DNA of 40,784 bases from an uncultured Lachnospiraceae bacterium (GCA_905209075.1 CAJLRL010000022.1:1-40784), one strand, 5' to 3'; counted from the first letter of the stretch, positions 7,919 through 16,342 are shown. The notes: generated from the sequence alone by a model not told the origin. Program-made: numbers and translations.

Positions 7919-7963
7919 AAGACCTTGTAGAGCGGGAAAACTATTCTATGAGGTCTTGTTTTT
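7919..7963 (+). terminator. Probable transcription terminator closing the accessory region
   Basis: AAGACCT (7919-7925) pairs with AGGTCTT (7951-7957), extended by imperfect pairing of TGTAGAG with CTATG, and is followed by GTTTTT. It stands between the last accessory gene and the ArsC-family gene, about where the composition changes. Confidence 0.55.
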
Positions 7964-8039
7964 GGCTTAAAATCATGAATAAAATATATTTATTTAAATG
8001 AAACAAAGAGTGATGTTATAGGTTAAAAGGGAGGTCAAA

Positions 8040-8393
8040 ATGTTATTCTTATGTTACCCCAAATGTTCAACCTGCCAAAAAGCAAAAAAATGGCTGGAAG
8101 AACAAAACATAAACTATATGGAGCGCAATATTGCAGAAAACAATCCATCCTACGAAGAATTAAAGGAATGGCATGCCAAAAGTGGTCTCCCACTCAAGAG
8201 ATTTTTTAATACCAGTGGGCTTTTATATAAGGAAATGAAGCTAAAGGACAAGCTCCCTACAATGAGTGAAGATGAACAGCTAAAGCTGCTTGCAACCAAC
8301 GGAATGCTTGTAAAGAGACCGATACTTATAGATGAAGATACAGTACTTGTGGGATTCAAAGAAGCAGAGTGGAGGATCCATGACAACAAATGA
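8040..8393 (+). CDS. ArsC/Spx family thioredoxin-fold protein
   Basis: This 117-aa cytoplasmic protein has the ArsC-family thioredoxin fold. FLCYPKCSTCQKAKKWLEEQ at the N-terminus carries the CxxC pair Cys9-Cys12, with NINYMERNIAE after it and RPILIDEDTVLVGFKEAEW near the C-terminus (the cis-Pro-like RPI strand). The length equals the family's usual 115-120 residues. Members include Spx/MgsR regulators and glutaredoxin-like arsenate reductases. The sequence alone cannot say which, and no arsenic genes are nearby. The ribosome-binding site is GGGAGGT. The last 14 bp overlap the HD-domain gene, so the two are translationally coupled. Confidence 0.88.
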   Translation: MLFLCYPKCSTCQKAKKWLEEQNINYMERNIAENNPSYEELKEWHAKSGLPLKRFFNTSGLLYKEMKLKDKLPTMSEDEQLKLLATNGMLVKRPILIDEDTVLVGFKEAEWRIHDNK

Positions 8394-9015
8394 ATCAGCT
8401 TCTGTCAAAGAAATATTCTCAAGGGATTCCAGTGGTCACGACTACTACCACACCCTTAGAGTATACAAACTTGCCACTAAAATCGCCAAACAGGAAAACG
8501 CAGACCTAAACATAGTTCGACTAGCCGCACTCTTACACGACGTGGACGACATTAAGCTTTTCCCAGAGACTCATGCCACTAAGCAAAACGCAGTTGATTT
8601 TATGAAAGCTAACAGGATAGATGCTGAGACGATTAAAAGGGTATGCAAAATCATAGATGAAGTTTCATTTGCAGGAACTGATTCTGTAATCCCTGACAGC
8701 ATAGAGGGAAAGTGCGTGCAGGATGCAGACAGGCTTGACGCTATTGGTGCTATAGGCATTGCCAGAACCTTTGCCTATGGCGGCAGCAGGGGGAGAAAGA
8801 TTTATAACCCGGAGATAGGACCTAAGCTTCAAATGAATAGGACAGAGTATCAGAAAAATCAAGATTCCACAAGTATCAATCACTTTTATGAGAAATTGCT
8901 ATTGCTCAAAGACATGATGAATACAAAGACTGGAAAAGAAATCGCCGAACACCGGCATGATATTATGGAAAATTTCCTTGAAGAATTTAAGCAAGAGTGG
9001 GATAGTATATTATAA
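8380..9015 (+). CDS. HD domain phosphohydrolase (YedJ-like)
   Basis: A 211-aa metal-dependent HD phosphohydrolase. His20 and His24 (SGHDYYHTLRVYKLA), His53-Asp54 in AALLHDVDD and a later Asp in CVQDADRLDAIGAIGIART form the expected metal-binding set. The start at 8380 is chosen for GGAGG 5 nt upstream. A longer frame from 8332 lies wholly inside the upstream ArsC-family gene. Proteins of this group, such as YedJ, are thought to act on nucleotides or other phosphoesters, but the substrate is not predictable here. It forms a two-gene operon with the ArsC/Spx protein. Confidence 0.9.
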   Translation: MTTNESASVKEIFSRDSSGHDYYHTLRVYKLATKIAKQENADLNIVRLAALLHDVDDIKLFPETHATKQNAVDFMKANRIDAETIKRVCKIIDEVSFAGTDSVIPDSIEGKCVQDADRLDAIGAIGIARTFAYGGSRGRKIYNPEIGPKLQMNRTEYQKNQDSTSINHFYEKLLLLKDMMNTKTGKEIAEHRHDIMENFLEEFKQEWDSIL

Positions 9016-9085
9016 TATAACCAGCTAATTTAAAATAAGAATGGACACTCCATTATAGAAATAAAATACAAAAGGACATAATGCT

Positions 9086-9916
9086 ATGAAAAAATTTATC
9101 TCATGGAACATCGATTCCATCAATGCTGCCCTGACATCCGAATCAGCAAGAGCGGTATTATCCAGAAATGTATTAGAGACAATCAAGGCAGAAAATCCAG
9201 ACCTTGTTGCAATACAGGAGACCAAGCTTCCAGCCACTGGTCCTTCAAAGAAGCATATAGAGGAGCTGGAAAAATATTTTGCAGGCTACCATATCGAGTG
9301 GGTCAGCTCTATGCCGCCGGCAAGAAAAGGTTATGCAGGAACCATGATTCTTTATAAGGCAGGAATGGAGGCAAAGAAATCCTGTCCAAGGATTGGAGCA
9401 CCAGATACAATGGATGACGAGGGCAGACTGCTCACATTGGAATTTGATGACTTTTATTTCGTAAATGTGTATACACCTAATGCAGGAGATGGCTTGAAGC
9501 GTCTCAAGGAAAGACAGGAGTGGGATATCCAGTATGCCAATTATTTAAGCGGGCTTGACCAGATAAAGCCGGTCATTGCCTGTGGTGATTTTAATGTGGC
9601 ACATGAGGAAATCGACCTCGCAAATCCGGCAGGAAATCATATGTCGCCAGGTTTTACAGATGAGGAGAGAGAGGGGTTTACAAATCTCTTGTCAAAGGGA
9701 TTCGTGGACACCTTCCGCTATATTCATGGAGATGTAAAGGATGTTTATTCATGGTGGGCACAGAGAGTCAAAACCAGTAAAATCAATAATTCGGGCTGGA
9801 GAATTGACTATTTTCTGGTAAGCGACCGTATCAAGGATAAGGTGGTTTCGTCTGGTATGCTGGATTCCGGGGAGAGACAGGATCATACACCGCTTTCACT
9901 GGAGATAGAGATATAG
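9086..9916 (+). CDS. xth: Exodeoxyribonuclease III (AP endonuclease family)
   Basis: A 276-aa enzyme of base-excision repair that incises DNA at abasic sites and removes 3' blocking groups. All family signatures are present: FISWNIDSINA (metal-site Asn), AIQETKLP (catalytic Glu), ACGDFNVAHEEIDLANP (Asp/Asn pair), GWRIDYFLVS and the terminal RQDHTPLSLEI (Asp-His). The length is normal for the Xth type found in Firmicutes and the protein is cytoplasmic. The start at 9086 has AAAGGA 9 nt upstream; an ATG 5 bp earlier is out of frame. It stands alone between the HD gene and the NifX-type gene. Confidence 0.95.
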   Translation: MKKFISWNIDSINAALTSESARAVLSRNVLETIKAENPDLVAIQETKLPATGPSKKHIEELEKYFAGYHIEWVSSMPPARKGYAGTMILYKAGMEAKKSCPRIGAPDTMDDEGRLLTLEFDDFYFVNVYTPNAGDGLKRLKERQEWDIQYANYLSGLDQIKPVIACGDFNVAHEEIDLANPAGNHMSPGFTDEEREGFTNLLSKGFVDTFRYIHGDVKDVYSWWAQRVKTSKINNSGWRIDYFLVSDRIKDKVVSSGMLDSGERQDHTPLSLEIEI

Positions 9917-9941
9917 AAAGCTAAAGCAAATTATTTTCCCA

Positions 9942-9971
9942 TTGACATTAATCCATGGGTCTATTTATAGT
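9942..9971 (+). promoter_or_regulatory. Probable sigma-70 promoter of the NifX-type gene
   Basis: TTGACA at 9942-9947 and TATAGT at 9966-9971 are separated by 18 bp, close to consensus. Transcription would begin near 9978, inside the longest frame of the next gene. The truncated UPF0251 segment would then be either the very start of the protein or part of the leader. Confidence 0.55.
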
Positions 9972-9978
9972 AGAACTG

Positions 9979-10575
9979 ATGATAGACAGGCTTTTAGAAA
10001 TTTCAACTAAGACTGCCAGGAAGAAAATAGCAGATGCACTCATTGAAGGACGTCCACTTAGAATCGAGGGTGGGGATTTCAGAATTTGTGACGGTCAGAG
10101 CAGCAACTGTAGCTTTGGAGGCTGTTACAAACAGGAAATTTACAAAAAATATGCAGCAGAAAAAGGAGAAGGTATCATGAGAATAGCAGTAACATATGAA
10201 AATGGACAGATTTTCCAGCACTTTGGACACACAGAGACATTTAAGATTTACGATGTAGAGGAAGGAAAAGTAGTACATTCAGAAGTAGTAGATACGAATG
10301 GAAGCGGACATGGCGCATTGGCAGGAGTTCTTAATGCATTGAACGCAGATGTTTTGATCTGTGGCGGAATCGGAGGCGGTGCACAGACAGCGTTAGCGGC
10401 AGCCGGTATTAAGCTTTTCGGAGGAGTTTCCGGAGATGCGGATAAAGCGGTAGAAGCTTTTATCAATGAAACACTTGAGTATAATCCGGATGTGAAGTGT
10501 TCTCATCACGAGCACAGCCACGGGGAAGGACATACATGTGGCGAGCATGGATGTGGAAGCCATAGCTGTCATTAA
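9979..10575 (+). CDS. NifX/NifB-type iron-molybdenum cluster-binding protein with truncated UPF0251 (DUF134) segment
   Basis: The continuous frame has two parts. Residues 1-66 match the C-terminal end of a UPF0251/DUF134 DNA-binding protein (TARKKIADALIEGRPLRIEG, then CDGQSSNCSFGGC) but lack the helix-turn-helix that normally precedes it. From Met67 (10177) comes a full dinitrogenase Fe-Mo cofactor-type domain: MRIAVTYENGQIFQHFGHTE, NGSGHGALAGVL, LICGGIGGGAQTALAAAGI. It ends in a His/Cys-rich tail (HHEHSHGEGHTCGEHGCG) likely to bind metal. An AAGGAG site lies before 10177, so translation may start there. Full UPF0251-NifX fusions occur in related bacteria; this one seems to have lost its DNA-binding half. 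No nitrogenase genes are nearby. Confidence 0.75.
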   Translation: MIDRLLEISTKTARKKIADALIEGRPLRIEGGDFRICDGQSSNCSFGGCYKQEIYKKYAAEKGEGIMRIAVTYENGQIFQHFGHTETFKIYDVEEGKVVHSEVVDTNGSGHGALAGVLNALNADVLICGGIGGGAQTALAAAGIKLFGGVSGDADKAVEAFINETLEYNPDVKCSHHEHSHGEGHTCGEHGCGSHSCH

Positions 10576-10601
10576 GAAGAATAGCAAAAAATAATAATAC
10601 G

Positions 10602-10648
10602 AAGGATGTGCCAAGGTAATGTAGAAGTTACCGTAGTGCATCCTTTTT
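10602..10648. terminator. Bidirectional terminator between convergent NifX-type and FliB genes
   Basis: AAGGATG (10602-10608) pairs with CATCCTT (10639-10645), with inner pairing of GGTAA and TTACC and a T-run on the plus strand. On the minus strand the hairpin is followed by an AT-rich stretch with a T-run, which serves FliB. Confidence 0.8.
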
Positions 10649-10651
10649 AAG

Positions 10652-11842
10652 TTATGCCCCAATGATCAATGCCGCATATCCCCAATCCCATATGAGCTTT
10701 GCAAAGCTGTTTTCCAGATAAGTACGTATATCACCATCATCATAGCCTGTCATGCGTGAGATTATTACTATATAGTTGCGCACAGTTTCATAAGTAAGCG
10801 GGCTTTTGGGATCAATACTGCACCATAGGAAAAGACTCTGCCGTATAGCCGTGTATTCCATAATGATCCATTGATACTGCATTACCATATGTTCAATTAT
10901 TTTGGAACTACTTCCAGGGATTATCAGATCTGAAAATAGTTCATTGGAAAGAAAATTACGGAAGACTATATCATGATCGGTGATCATATCACAAAATAAA
11001 TTCCAGATTCCAGAAAGTTCACTGCCGGTACCGCTATCGGTCAGCCTGTCATCTGGTTTATCCGGTGAAAAAGTTCCTTTATGATATTTTTCAGCTTCAG
11101 CTAATATTGGCTGCAAAAATCCTGTATACAATCCTTCCTTACTATAATTTACCGCAAGATCCTGAAGCAGTTCATTGCACTCTGTAAAAGTATCATCAGC
11201 AGGAACATTGATATCTGCCAGAGCTGAATGGAGATCAAAAAGAGTCTGCTTTGAAAAATACTCGTTTATCTGTGAGATGGTAACGGGTTGATTTTTATAT
11301 AATTCCAATAAAATATAGAATCCTTCAAATAAGGCTTCTTCAATAGAAAGATTCTTATTTTGTAATAACTTGATCAGATTATCACGGACTAAAAACATTG
11401 GAGATGAATGATCCACGATCGAAAAGACTGTTGGAAATTCAATATTTTTTTCACACCACAGGTCAATAACAGCCGGGCAGCATGGCATGAGTGAAGCTTC
11501 AGTATGCGTTGAAAACTCATGGATTTCTCTAGGAAACAATGTACACGTTTCAGATAGCACACTATCCCCATAGGAAGTTACCAGATGACATAATTTATCC
11601 TGGGAAAGAAAAGGACAGCGGTGATTTTGATCTAACCCGATCACGCGGGCACCATCTTTTTTACAGGTGTATGCGGTTAAATTTTTCCTTTTATCTGATA
11701 TGGTATCGGGTGGTAAAATCTTCTTCCATTTTCGGTTTGTGTCATCATCGACTGTGATTTTCCATTCCTGGCAGCAGGTTATAGTGCATCTGTCAGCTAT
11801 GCAGTGAAATTCATTATAATGATTAGGGAAAATGTGTTTCAT
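10652..11842 (-). CDS. fliB: Flagellin lysine-N-methylase
   Basis: A 396-aa protein of the FliB family, which methylates lysines of flagellin. The N-terminal cysteine blocks are diagnostic: FHCIADRCTITCCQEWKITV, CPFLSQDKLCHLV, ETCTLFPREIHEF and LMPCCPAVIDLW. They probably hold an iron-sulfur cluster. The remainder is helical and weakly conserved, and the length is within the family's 380-420. It implies a flagellated host, though no flagellar genes are present here and FliB is often unlinked. It is transcribed alone on the minus strand, ending at the shared hairpin terminator. Confidence 0.88.
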   Translation of the reverse strand: MKHIFPNHYNEFHCIADRCTITCCQEWKITVDDDTNRKWKKILPPDTISDKRKNLTAYTCKKDGARVIGLDQNHRCPFLSQDKLCHLVTSYGDSVLSETCTLFPREIHEFSTHTEASLMPCCPAVIDLWCEKNIEFPTVFSIVDHSSPMFLVRDNLIKLLQNKNLSIEEALFEGFYILLELYKNQPVTISQINEYFSKQTLFDLHSALADINVPADDTFTECNELLQDLAVNYSKEGLYTGFLQPILAEAEKYHKGTFSPDKPDDRLTDSGTGSELSGIWNLFCDMITDHDIVFRNFLSNELFSDLIIPGSSSKIIEHMVMQYQWIIMEYTAIRQSLFLWCSIDPKSPLTYETVRNYIVIISRMTGYDDGDIRTYLENSFAKLIWDWGYAALIIGA

Positions 11843-11878
11843 AGTACTCCTAGTTAATTATGGATATTTATTGATTAC

Positions 11879-11959
11879 AAGTTAGTCACAAAAACTTCCA
11901 ACATGCACAATGTTGACGGCACATAGCCATAATAGAATGTGGGAAGTTTAAGTTAGTCA
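11879..11959. repeat. MITE-like structure: inverted repeat bracketed by a 10-bp direct repeat
   Basis: AAGTTAGTCA occurs at 11879-11888 and again at 11950-11959. Just inside lie inverted arms AACTTCCAACAT (11893-11904) and ATGTGGGAAGTT (11937-11948), matching at 11 of 12 positions. This order (direct repeat, inverted repeat, core, inverted repeat, direct repeat) resembles a tiny non-coding transposed element with target duplication. A two-site operator is equally possible. The rest of the 325-bp gap to 12167 is AT-rich and presumably holds promoters for the two diverging genes, but I see no clear consensus. Confidence 0.4.
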
Positions 11960-12167
11960 TTAGTATTTTAGATGATGCCATACAAAGTTGCAATATATAT
12001 AATAACTTTCTTTTAACTTGTTATATCAGAAAATGATGGATTACTAAAAAGAATTTTCACGATCATTTTTATTTTTTGATAGAATATATTAAAAAAGTTC
12101 GTAATATAAAGTGTAATTACATAACAACTCAGATGCATCGAGGGAAGCCATCGGCACGATAAGGCAG

Positions 12168-12740
12168 ATGGAGAAGGATAGGGAACTTATGAAAATAGGA
12201 GAAAAAAATTATATAAAACAGCTTCGGCTTCACAATGAGAAGGCGCTTGCCTATGTCATTGATGAGTATGGAGGACTGATTATGTCGGTGATCCGCAAAC
12301 ATCTCTTTTATCTGCCAGAAAAGCAGGAAGAATGTTTTGATGATGTTCTGCTTAAGATCTGGCAGAACATAGAAAGCTTTGATGAGAACAAGAGTACGTT
12401 TCGGAATTGGGCGGCTGCGGTGGCAAAATATCAGGCGATTGATTATCTGAGGAGCTATCGCAAGGAACTTCAGACAGTAAATATTGAAGATGCGGTGATC
12501 GTGCAGGAAGACCATGCACTAGCCGGAATGATAGAAAAAGAGATCGATTCAGAAGTTGAAAAAATGCTGGAATGCTTAAAGCCACAGGACAGGGAACTTT
12601 TTTACAAACTATATGTGGAAGAAAAAAGCATGAAGCAGATAAGCTGCGAGACCGGGATAAAGCAGGAAGTCATATATAACAGGCTTTCACGCGGAAGAAA
12701 GAAGCTGCGCAGAAATGTATTAGAAGAAAGAGGTGCCTGA
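12168..12740 (+). CDS. ECF-type sigma-70 family RNA polymerase sigma factor
   Basis: A 190-aa two-domain sigma factor. Region 2 spans residues about 20-95 (ALAYVIDEYGGLIMSVIRKH, DDVLLKIWQNIESFDENKST, FRNWAAAVAKYQAIDYLRSY). Region 4 spans about 130-185 (CLKPQDRELFYKLYVEEKSM, KQISCETGIKQEVIYNRLSR, GRKKLR). There is no region 1 or 3, as expected for ECF factors. The DUF4179 gene begins 2 bp after its stop, so they form an operon in the classical sigma/anti-sigma order. The start may be 12168 or the ATG at 12189; neither has a strong site. It probably redirects RNA polymerase to envelope or stress genes; targets are not visible in the window. Confidence 0.92.
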   Translation: MEKDRELMKIGEKNYIKQLRLHNEKALAYVIDEYGGLIMSVIRKHLFYLPEKQEECFDDVLLKIWQNIESFDENKSTFRNWAAAVAKYQAIDYLRSYRKELQTVNIEDAVIVQEDHALAGMIEKEIDSEVEKMLECLKPQDRELFYKLYVEEKSMKQISCETGIKQEVIYNRLSRGRKKLRRNVLEERGA

Positions 12741-12742
12741 GT

Positions 12743-13882
12743 ATGGGAAAAAATATTTATGAAATGTTAAACGATGTAAAAATAAATGAAGATGAATACG
12801 AAAAAATGGAATTAACAGAATTTGATAAAGCACAAAAGCAGAAGCGCATATTAAAGAAGATAAAGAAACACAACAAGTCAGGCAAAAATATAAGAAAAGC
12901 AGCTCTGGCAGCCGCCGCCGCATGTGCTGTGGTAATAGGGGCAGCAGGAGCAGCAAATCCTGCAATGGCGAAGGATTTATTCAGCAGCACAATAGGAAAA
13001 CTCATAGAAAACCGTCAGGGAACAAAAGATGAGAAAGAAACAAAAATTTATGAAAAGATTGCAGAAGGATCTTTGACGGCTCAGGAGGAAACTGCAAAGC
13101 ATCAGGACAAAAACTACAATACGAGCGCAGATGTAAATGGTGTGAATGTGTCTATTTCAGATATCTATTGTGATGGATACATTGTGTACTATACAGCAGT
13201 ATTAAAGACAGATAACGAAGAATTGAATCAGGCTGACTTTATAAGTGCAGGAAAAGGAAGTGATACGGTAACAGTAAATGGAATAGAACCCGGAGGAGTC
13301 AGGATGTCATTTGAAAAAGCATCAGATGGAACATTCGTAAAATCAGGTGAAATAGATCTGATGGATATTGGCAGAGACACAGATGAAGAATCATTTGCAG
13401 ATGAGGACACACTTGAAGTTGAATGTGCTATGGAAAATCTGATCGGTTATAAGGATGACGAGTGGGATGAAAACGGTGAATACATGAGTACAGGAAAGGT
13501 AGACGGAGAATGGAAAATGAGTTTCCCTGTTACAGTAGACCGTTCTGCAAATGTGACATATCAGATCAACAAGGAAGATAATGGGGTAAAGGTATGTGAT
13601 GTTGTAAAAACAAAGGCTGGACTTGTACTTACAGTTGAAACACCTGATTTTGCAAAGAAACCATATAATGATCCGTACAATGACCCTGATTTGGCAGTTG
13701 TCGATACTGATGGAAATTGTCTGCAATGGCTATATGGTGGAATTTATAAGCAAAACGATGACGGAACAGCAATTTATAAAATCATGGTGCTTTATGAAAA
13801 CCAGACAGACCTTACATTTGAGGTGACAAATAAGAATGTAAATGATAAAAAAATTGCTTCAATTGATTTTGAGATCCAGTAA
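12743..13882 (+). CDS. Membrane-anchored DUF4179 protein, probable anti-sigma factor
   Basis: A 379-aa single-pass membrane protein. Residues 1-50 are a charged cytoplasmic segment (MGKNIYEMLNDVKINEDEYE), residues 52-72 a TM helix (AALAAAAACAVVIGAAGAAN), followed by NPAMAKDLFSSTIGKLIE, the hallmark of DUF4179, and a beta-rich extracellular part with many aromatic strands. DUF4179 proteins encoded directly after an ECF sigma factor are taken to be anti-sigma factors that hold it at the membrane until a signal arrives. Spacing of 2 bp and the GAGGTG site inside the sigma gene support coupled expression. The signal is unknown. No protease-type motifs are present. Confidence 0.85.
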   Translation: MGKNIYEMLNDVKINEDEYEKMELTEFDKAQKQKRILKKIKKHNKSGKNIRKAALAAAAACAVVIGAAGAANPAMAKDLFSSTIGKLIENRQGTKDEKETKIYEKIAEGSLTAQEETAKHQDKNYNTSADVNGVNVSISDIYCDGYIVYYTAVLKTDNEELNQADFISAGKGSDTVTVNGIEPGGVRMSFEKASDGTFVKSGEIDLMDIGRDTDEESFADEDTLEVECAMENLIGYKDDEWDENGEYMSTGKVDGEWKMSFPVTVDRSANVTYQINKEDNGVKVCDVVKTKAGLVLTVETPDFAKKPYNDPYNDPDLAVVDTDGNCLQWLYGGIYKQNDDGTAIYKIMVLYENQTDLTFEVTNKNVNDKKIASIDFEIQ

Positions 13883-13913
13883 TATAGTTAAATTCCAATG
13901 ATATTTTGGAGTG

Positions 13914-13952
13914 AAAACCATGCGGCAGCTTTATTTAAACCGCATGGTTTTT
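13914..13952. terminator. Bidirectional terminator between the DUF4179 and SDR genes
   Basis: AAAACCATGCGG (13914-13925) pairs with CCGCATGGTTTT (13940-13951) around a 14-nt loop, with T-runs in both reading directions. It ends the sigma/anti-sigma operon and the MATE-SDR operon that approach from opposite sides. Confidence 0.85.
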
Positions 13953-14009
13953 ATATATAAACTTAAAAAAAGTTACCAGATACGTTAATTATTCATTGTA
14001 GAAATAAGT

Positions 14010-14663
14010 TTATTCAGGCCACACAAAGTGTGCATTACCGGCTTCAAGACCATCTATAAGTATATTCTGACCAGTGCAGAAACGATTGGTAACAGTCATA
14101 AAATAAGCCCAGTCAGCAGCTTCATCAACACCCATCCAGCGTTTTAAAGGGGTCTGTTCCATAATCTGATTCCATAATTTTTCATCATCCATAACAGGGC
14201 GGTTAAGTTCGGTGGCAACTCCACCGAAATCGAGACTGTTACATGTTGCACCGTATTTTGCAATGCGAAGAGCAATATTTTTTGCATATGCAAGCACTCC
14301 GCCCTTGCTGGCAGCATATTCAGGAAATTCAGAGCCTGTGTGGCCGCTGGAGGATCCTATCATGAGTACAGAGCGGATATCAGGATGGATAGCGTATTTT
14401 TCAGTAATTGAAATTGTCCCTTTTAAGTTTACATCTATATCATCGGAATTCTGGACACCTGCATTGTTTATCACGATATCAAAAGGGGCAAATTCAGGAA
14501 AATCTGCCTTGTCACGGATATCCATACATATGTGGGTATATTTTGAATGTGTTATGGAAGCTGGTTTTATATCAAATCCAATGACATCATGTCCTTCCTT
14601 TAAAAATTTTTCTGCAATAGCTTTACCTATGCCTGAACTTGTTCCTGTAATAAGAATTCTCAT
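14010..14663 (-). CDS. SDR family oxidoreductase
   Basis: A 217-aa classical short-chain dehydrogenase/reductase. It carries the NAD(P)-binding motif TGTSSGIG (residues 6-13), INNAGVQN, the catalytic Ser in MIGSSSGHTG, YAASKGG (Tyr-x3-Lys), and a C-terminal RFCTGQNILIDGL block. Asp after the second strand (VIGFDIKPAS) suggests a preference for NAD over NADP. The start at 14663 is chosen because TGAGG lies 6 nt upstream; the GTG at 14675 overlaps that site. At 217 aa it is slightly short for the family. It follows the MATE gene by 15 bp on the same strand, so they are probably co-transcribed. The substrate is unknown. Confidence 0.92.
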   Translation of the reverse strand: MRILITGTSSGIGKAIAEKFLKEGHDVIGFDIKPASITHSKYTHICMDIRDKADFPEFAPFDIVINNAGVQNSDDIDVNLKGTISITEKYAIHPDIRSVLMIGSSSGHTGSEFPEYAASKGGVLAYAKNIALRIAKYGATCNSLDFGGVATELNRPVMDDEKLWNQIMEQTPLKRWMGVDEAADWAYFMTVTNRFCTGQNILIDGLEAGNAHFVWPE

Positions 14664-14678
14664 AATAAACCTCACATT

Positions 14679-16010
14679 CTATACATAATGATAATTATGC
14701 CGTTGTTTTATCAAAAATGCGGCAGTAAAACATAAAGTAAACATTTCTGCAACGATCACGGCAAACCATATTCCTTTTATTCCAAATATTATAGGAAGTA
14801 TTATAACTGATACGATCTGAAATACAAGTGTTCTTAAAAAAGATATTATAGCAGAGATTATACCATTGTTTAATGAAGTAAAAAAGGCCGAGCCAAAAAT
14901 ATTAAAGCCATTTATCAGGTAAACAAGACAGTATATCCTAAATCCCTCCTGTGTCATGGCAAGAAGTTCATTGTCGTATCCTACAAAAAGCCTTGCAAGC
15001 GGCATTGCAATAATCTGTGAGATGACAGCCAGAAGTATTCCCCAGATCGTAACAAGAGTCATGCTTTTTTTGAACAGGTTTTTTAATTCATTGTGATTGC
15101 CGGCACCATAATTGAAACTTATAAGAGGTGCACTTCCTATTGAATAACCGAAAAATATTGCAACAAAAATAAAATTGACATACATGATCGTTCCGTACGC
15201 TGCAACACCATTTTCCCCGGCAAATTTCATAAGCTGGACATTATAAAGTGAATTTACGATTGAACTTGAGAGGTTTGTCATAAGCTCAGATGAACCATTT
15301 ATACATGTTTTAATAAAAACCGAAATATTGATCCTGGTTTTACATAGGCGAAGCAGGCTGCTGTTTTTTCTGGAAAAATATATTATAGGAATAATACCGC
15401 CAAGCAATTCCCCACATACTGTAGCAGCTGCAGCACCGGCAAGTCCGAACCCAAAAGCTCCGACAAACAGTGCATCAAGAATGATATTTGTAACACCGGA
15501 TGCCACGATTACACTAAGTCCGAGTTTAGGTTTTTCAGCAGCAACAAAAAAACTCTGGAATACATTCTGAAGCATGAATGCAGGCATGGAAATGAAAGAA
15601 ATCCGTGCATACATTGTGCAGTTTGAAAGTAATTGTCCCTTTGCACCAAGCATGGAAGCTATTGTGGGAGTGAGAAATGCTCCTATAATTGAAAGCACTA
15701 TGCCGCCGACAGCCGTTATATAGATAAGCATTGAGAAATACTCATTTGCCTCTTTCTTTTTTCCTTCACCAAGTGTTTTTGCAACTATCGCACTGCCTCC
15801 TGTTCCGATCATAAAACCTAGGGCAGAAAGTCCCATGAGGAGCGGTACGATAAGGTTTATGGCAGCGAGGGCAGTTTTACCTGCAAAGTTAGAGACAAAG
15901 AGTCCATCGACAACACTATATATAGAAGTAAAAATCATCATTACTATGGATGGAAGTACAAATCGTAATAATTTTTTGAATGTAAAATGTTCTGATAATT
16001 GAATCTGCAT
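14679..16010 (-). CDS. MATE family efflux transporter (first copy)
   Basis: A 443-aa polytopic membrane protein with about 12 TM helices and two MatE repeats. Typical blocks are FVLPSIVMMIFTSIYSVVDG, LFVSNFAG, GTGGSAIVAKTLGEGKKKEA and, in the second half, NLSSSIVNSLYNVQLMKFAG. MATE exporters extrude cationic drugs or metabolites in exchange for Na+ or H+, but the substrate cannot be read from sequence. It has a TGAGGA ribosome-binding site and heads an operon with the SDR. Its upstream region on the minus strand is occupied by a ~170-bp imperfect palindrome starting 19 bp before the start codon, which would fold in its 5' leader if transcription starts beyond it. Confidence 0.93.
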   Translation of the reverse strand: MQIQLSEHFTFKKLLRFVLPSIVMMIFTSIYSVVDGLFVSNFAGKTALAAINLIVPLLMGLSALGFMIGTGGSAIVAKTLGEGKKKEANEYFSMLIYITAVGGIVLSIIGAFLTPTIASMLGAKGQLLSNCTMYARISFISMPAFMLQNVFQSFFVAAEKPKLGLSVIVASGVTNIILDALFVGAFGFGLAGAAAATVCGELLGGIIPIIYFSRKNSSLLRLCKTRINISVFIKTCINGSSELMTNLSSSIVNSLYNVQLMKFAGENGVAAYGTIMYVNFIFVAIFFGYSIGSAPLISFNYGAGNHNELKNLFKKSMTLVTIWGILLAVISQIIAMPLARLFVGYDNELLAMTQEGFRIYCLVYLINGFNIFGSAFFTSLNNGIISAIISFLRTLVFQIVSVIILPIIFGIKGIWFAVIVAEMFTLCFTAAFLIKQRHNYHYV

Positions 16011-16028
16011 ATTTATTCCTCACATTAC

Positions 16029-16200
16029 ATAAAATGTACTTTCGAAATTTTCTTCAAACGAAGCATTCTGGCTATATTTCCGATATACTGCATCTATTTT
16101 CTCGTCGTACATACCATGTACGCACTGCGAAAATGTCATTGTATATCGAAAATCTATCTAAGAATGCTTCATTTAGAAGATTCCGGGAGTACATTATAAA
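16029..16200. repeat. ~170-bp imperfect palindromic element
   Basis: The left arm (about 16029-16112) and the reverse complement of the right arm (about 16116-16200) align along their whole length at roughly three quarters identity. Shared words include AATGTACT, GAAGCATTCT, CGATATAC and the central CGTACAT-ACC-ATGTACG at 16106-16122. It lies between divergent genes and could fold into one long hairpin. It looks like a non-coding mobile or dispersed palindromic unit. The short frames inside it are not genes. Confidence 0.75.
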
Positions 16201-16342
16201 AATATACTTGTATGAGCATAATATGATTATAGACTTATGTCAACAATAATATTTTTTTTTATAATACGTTAAAACCCGGTTTGTTGTTGACAATGCATAT
16301 GTGTATATTATTAAATACTATAGTATGATTAAAGAGGCAAAA

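Noticed and set aside
16034..16249. Open frames (66-71 aa) in the intergenic region
   Set aside because: They run through the palindromic repeat, have no ribosome-binding site and no protein-like composition.
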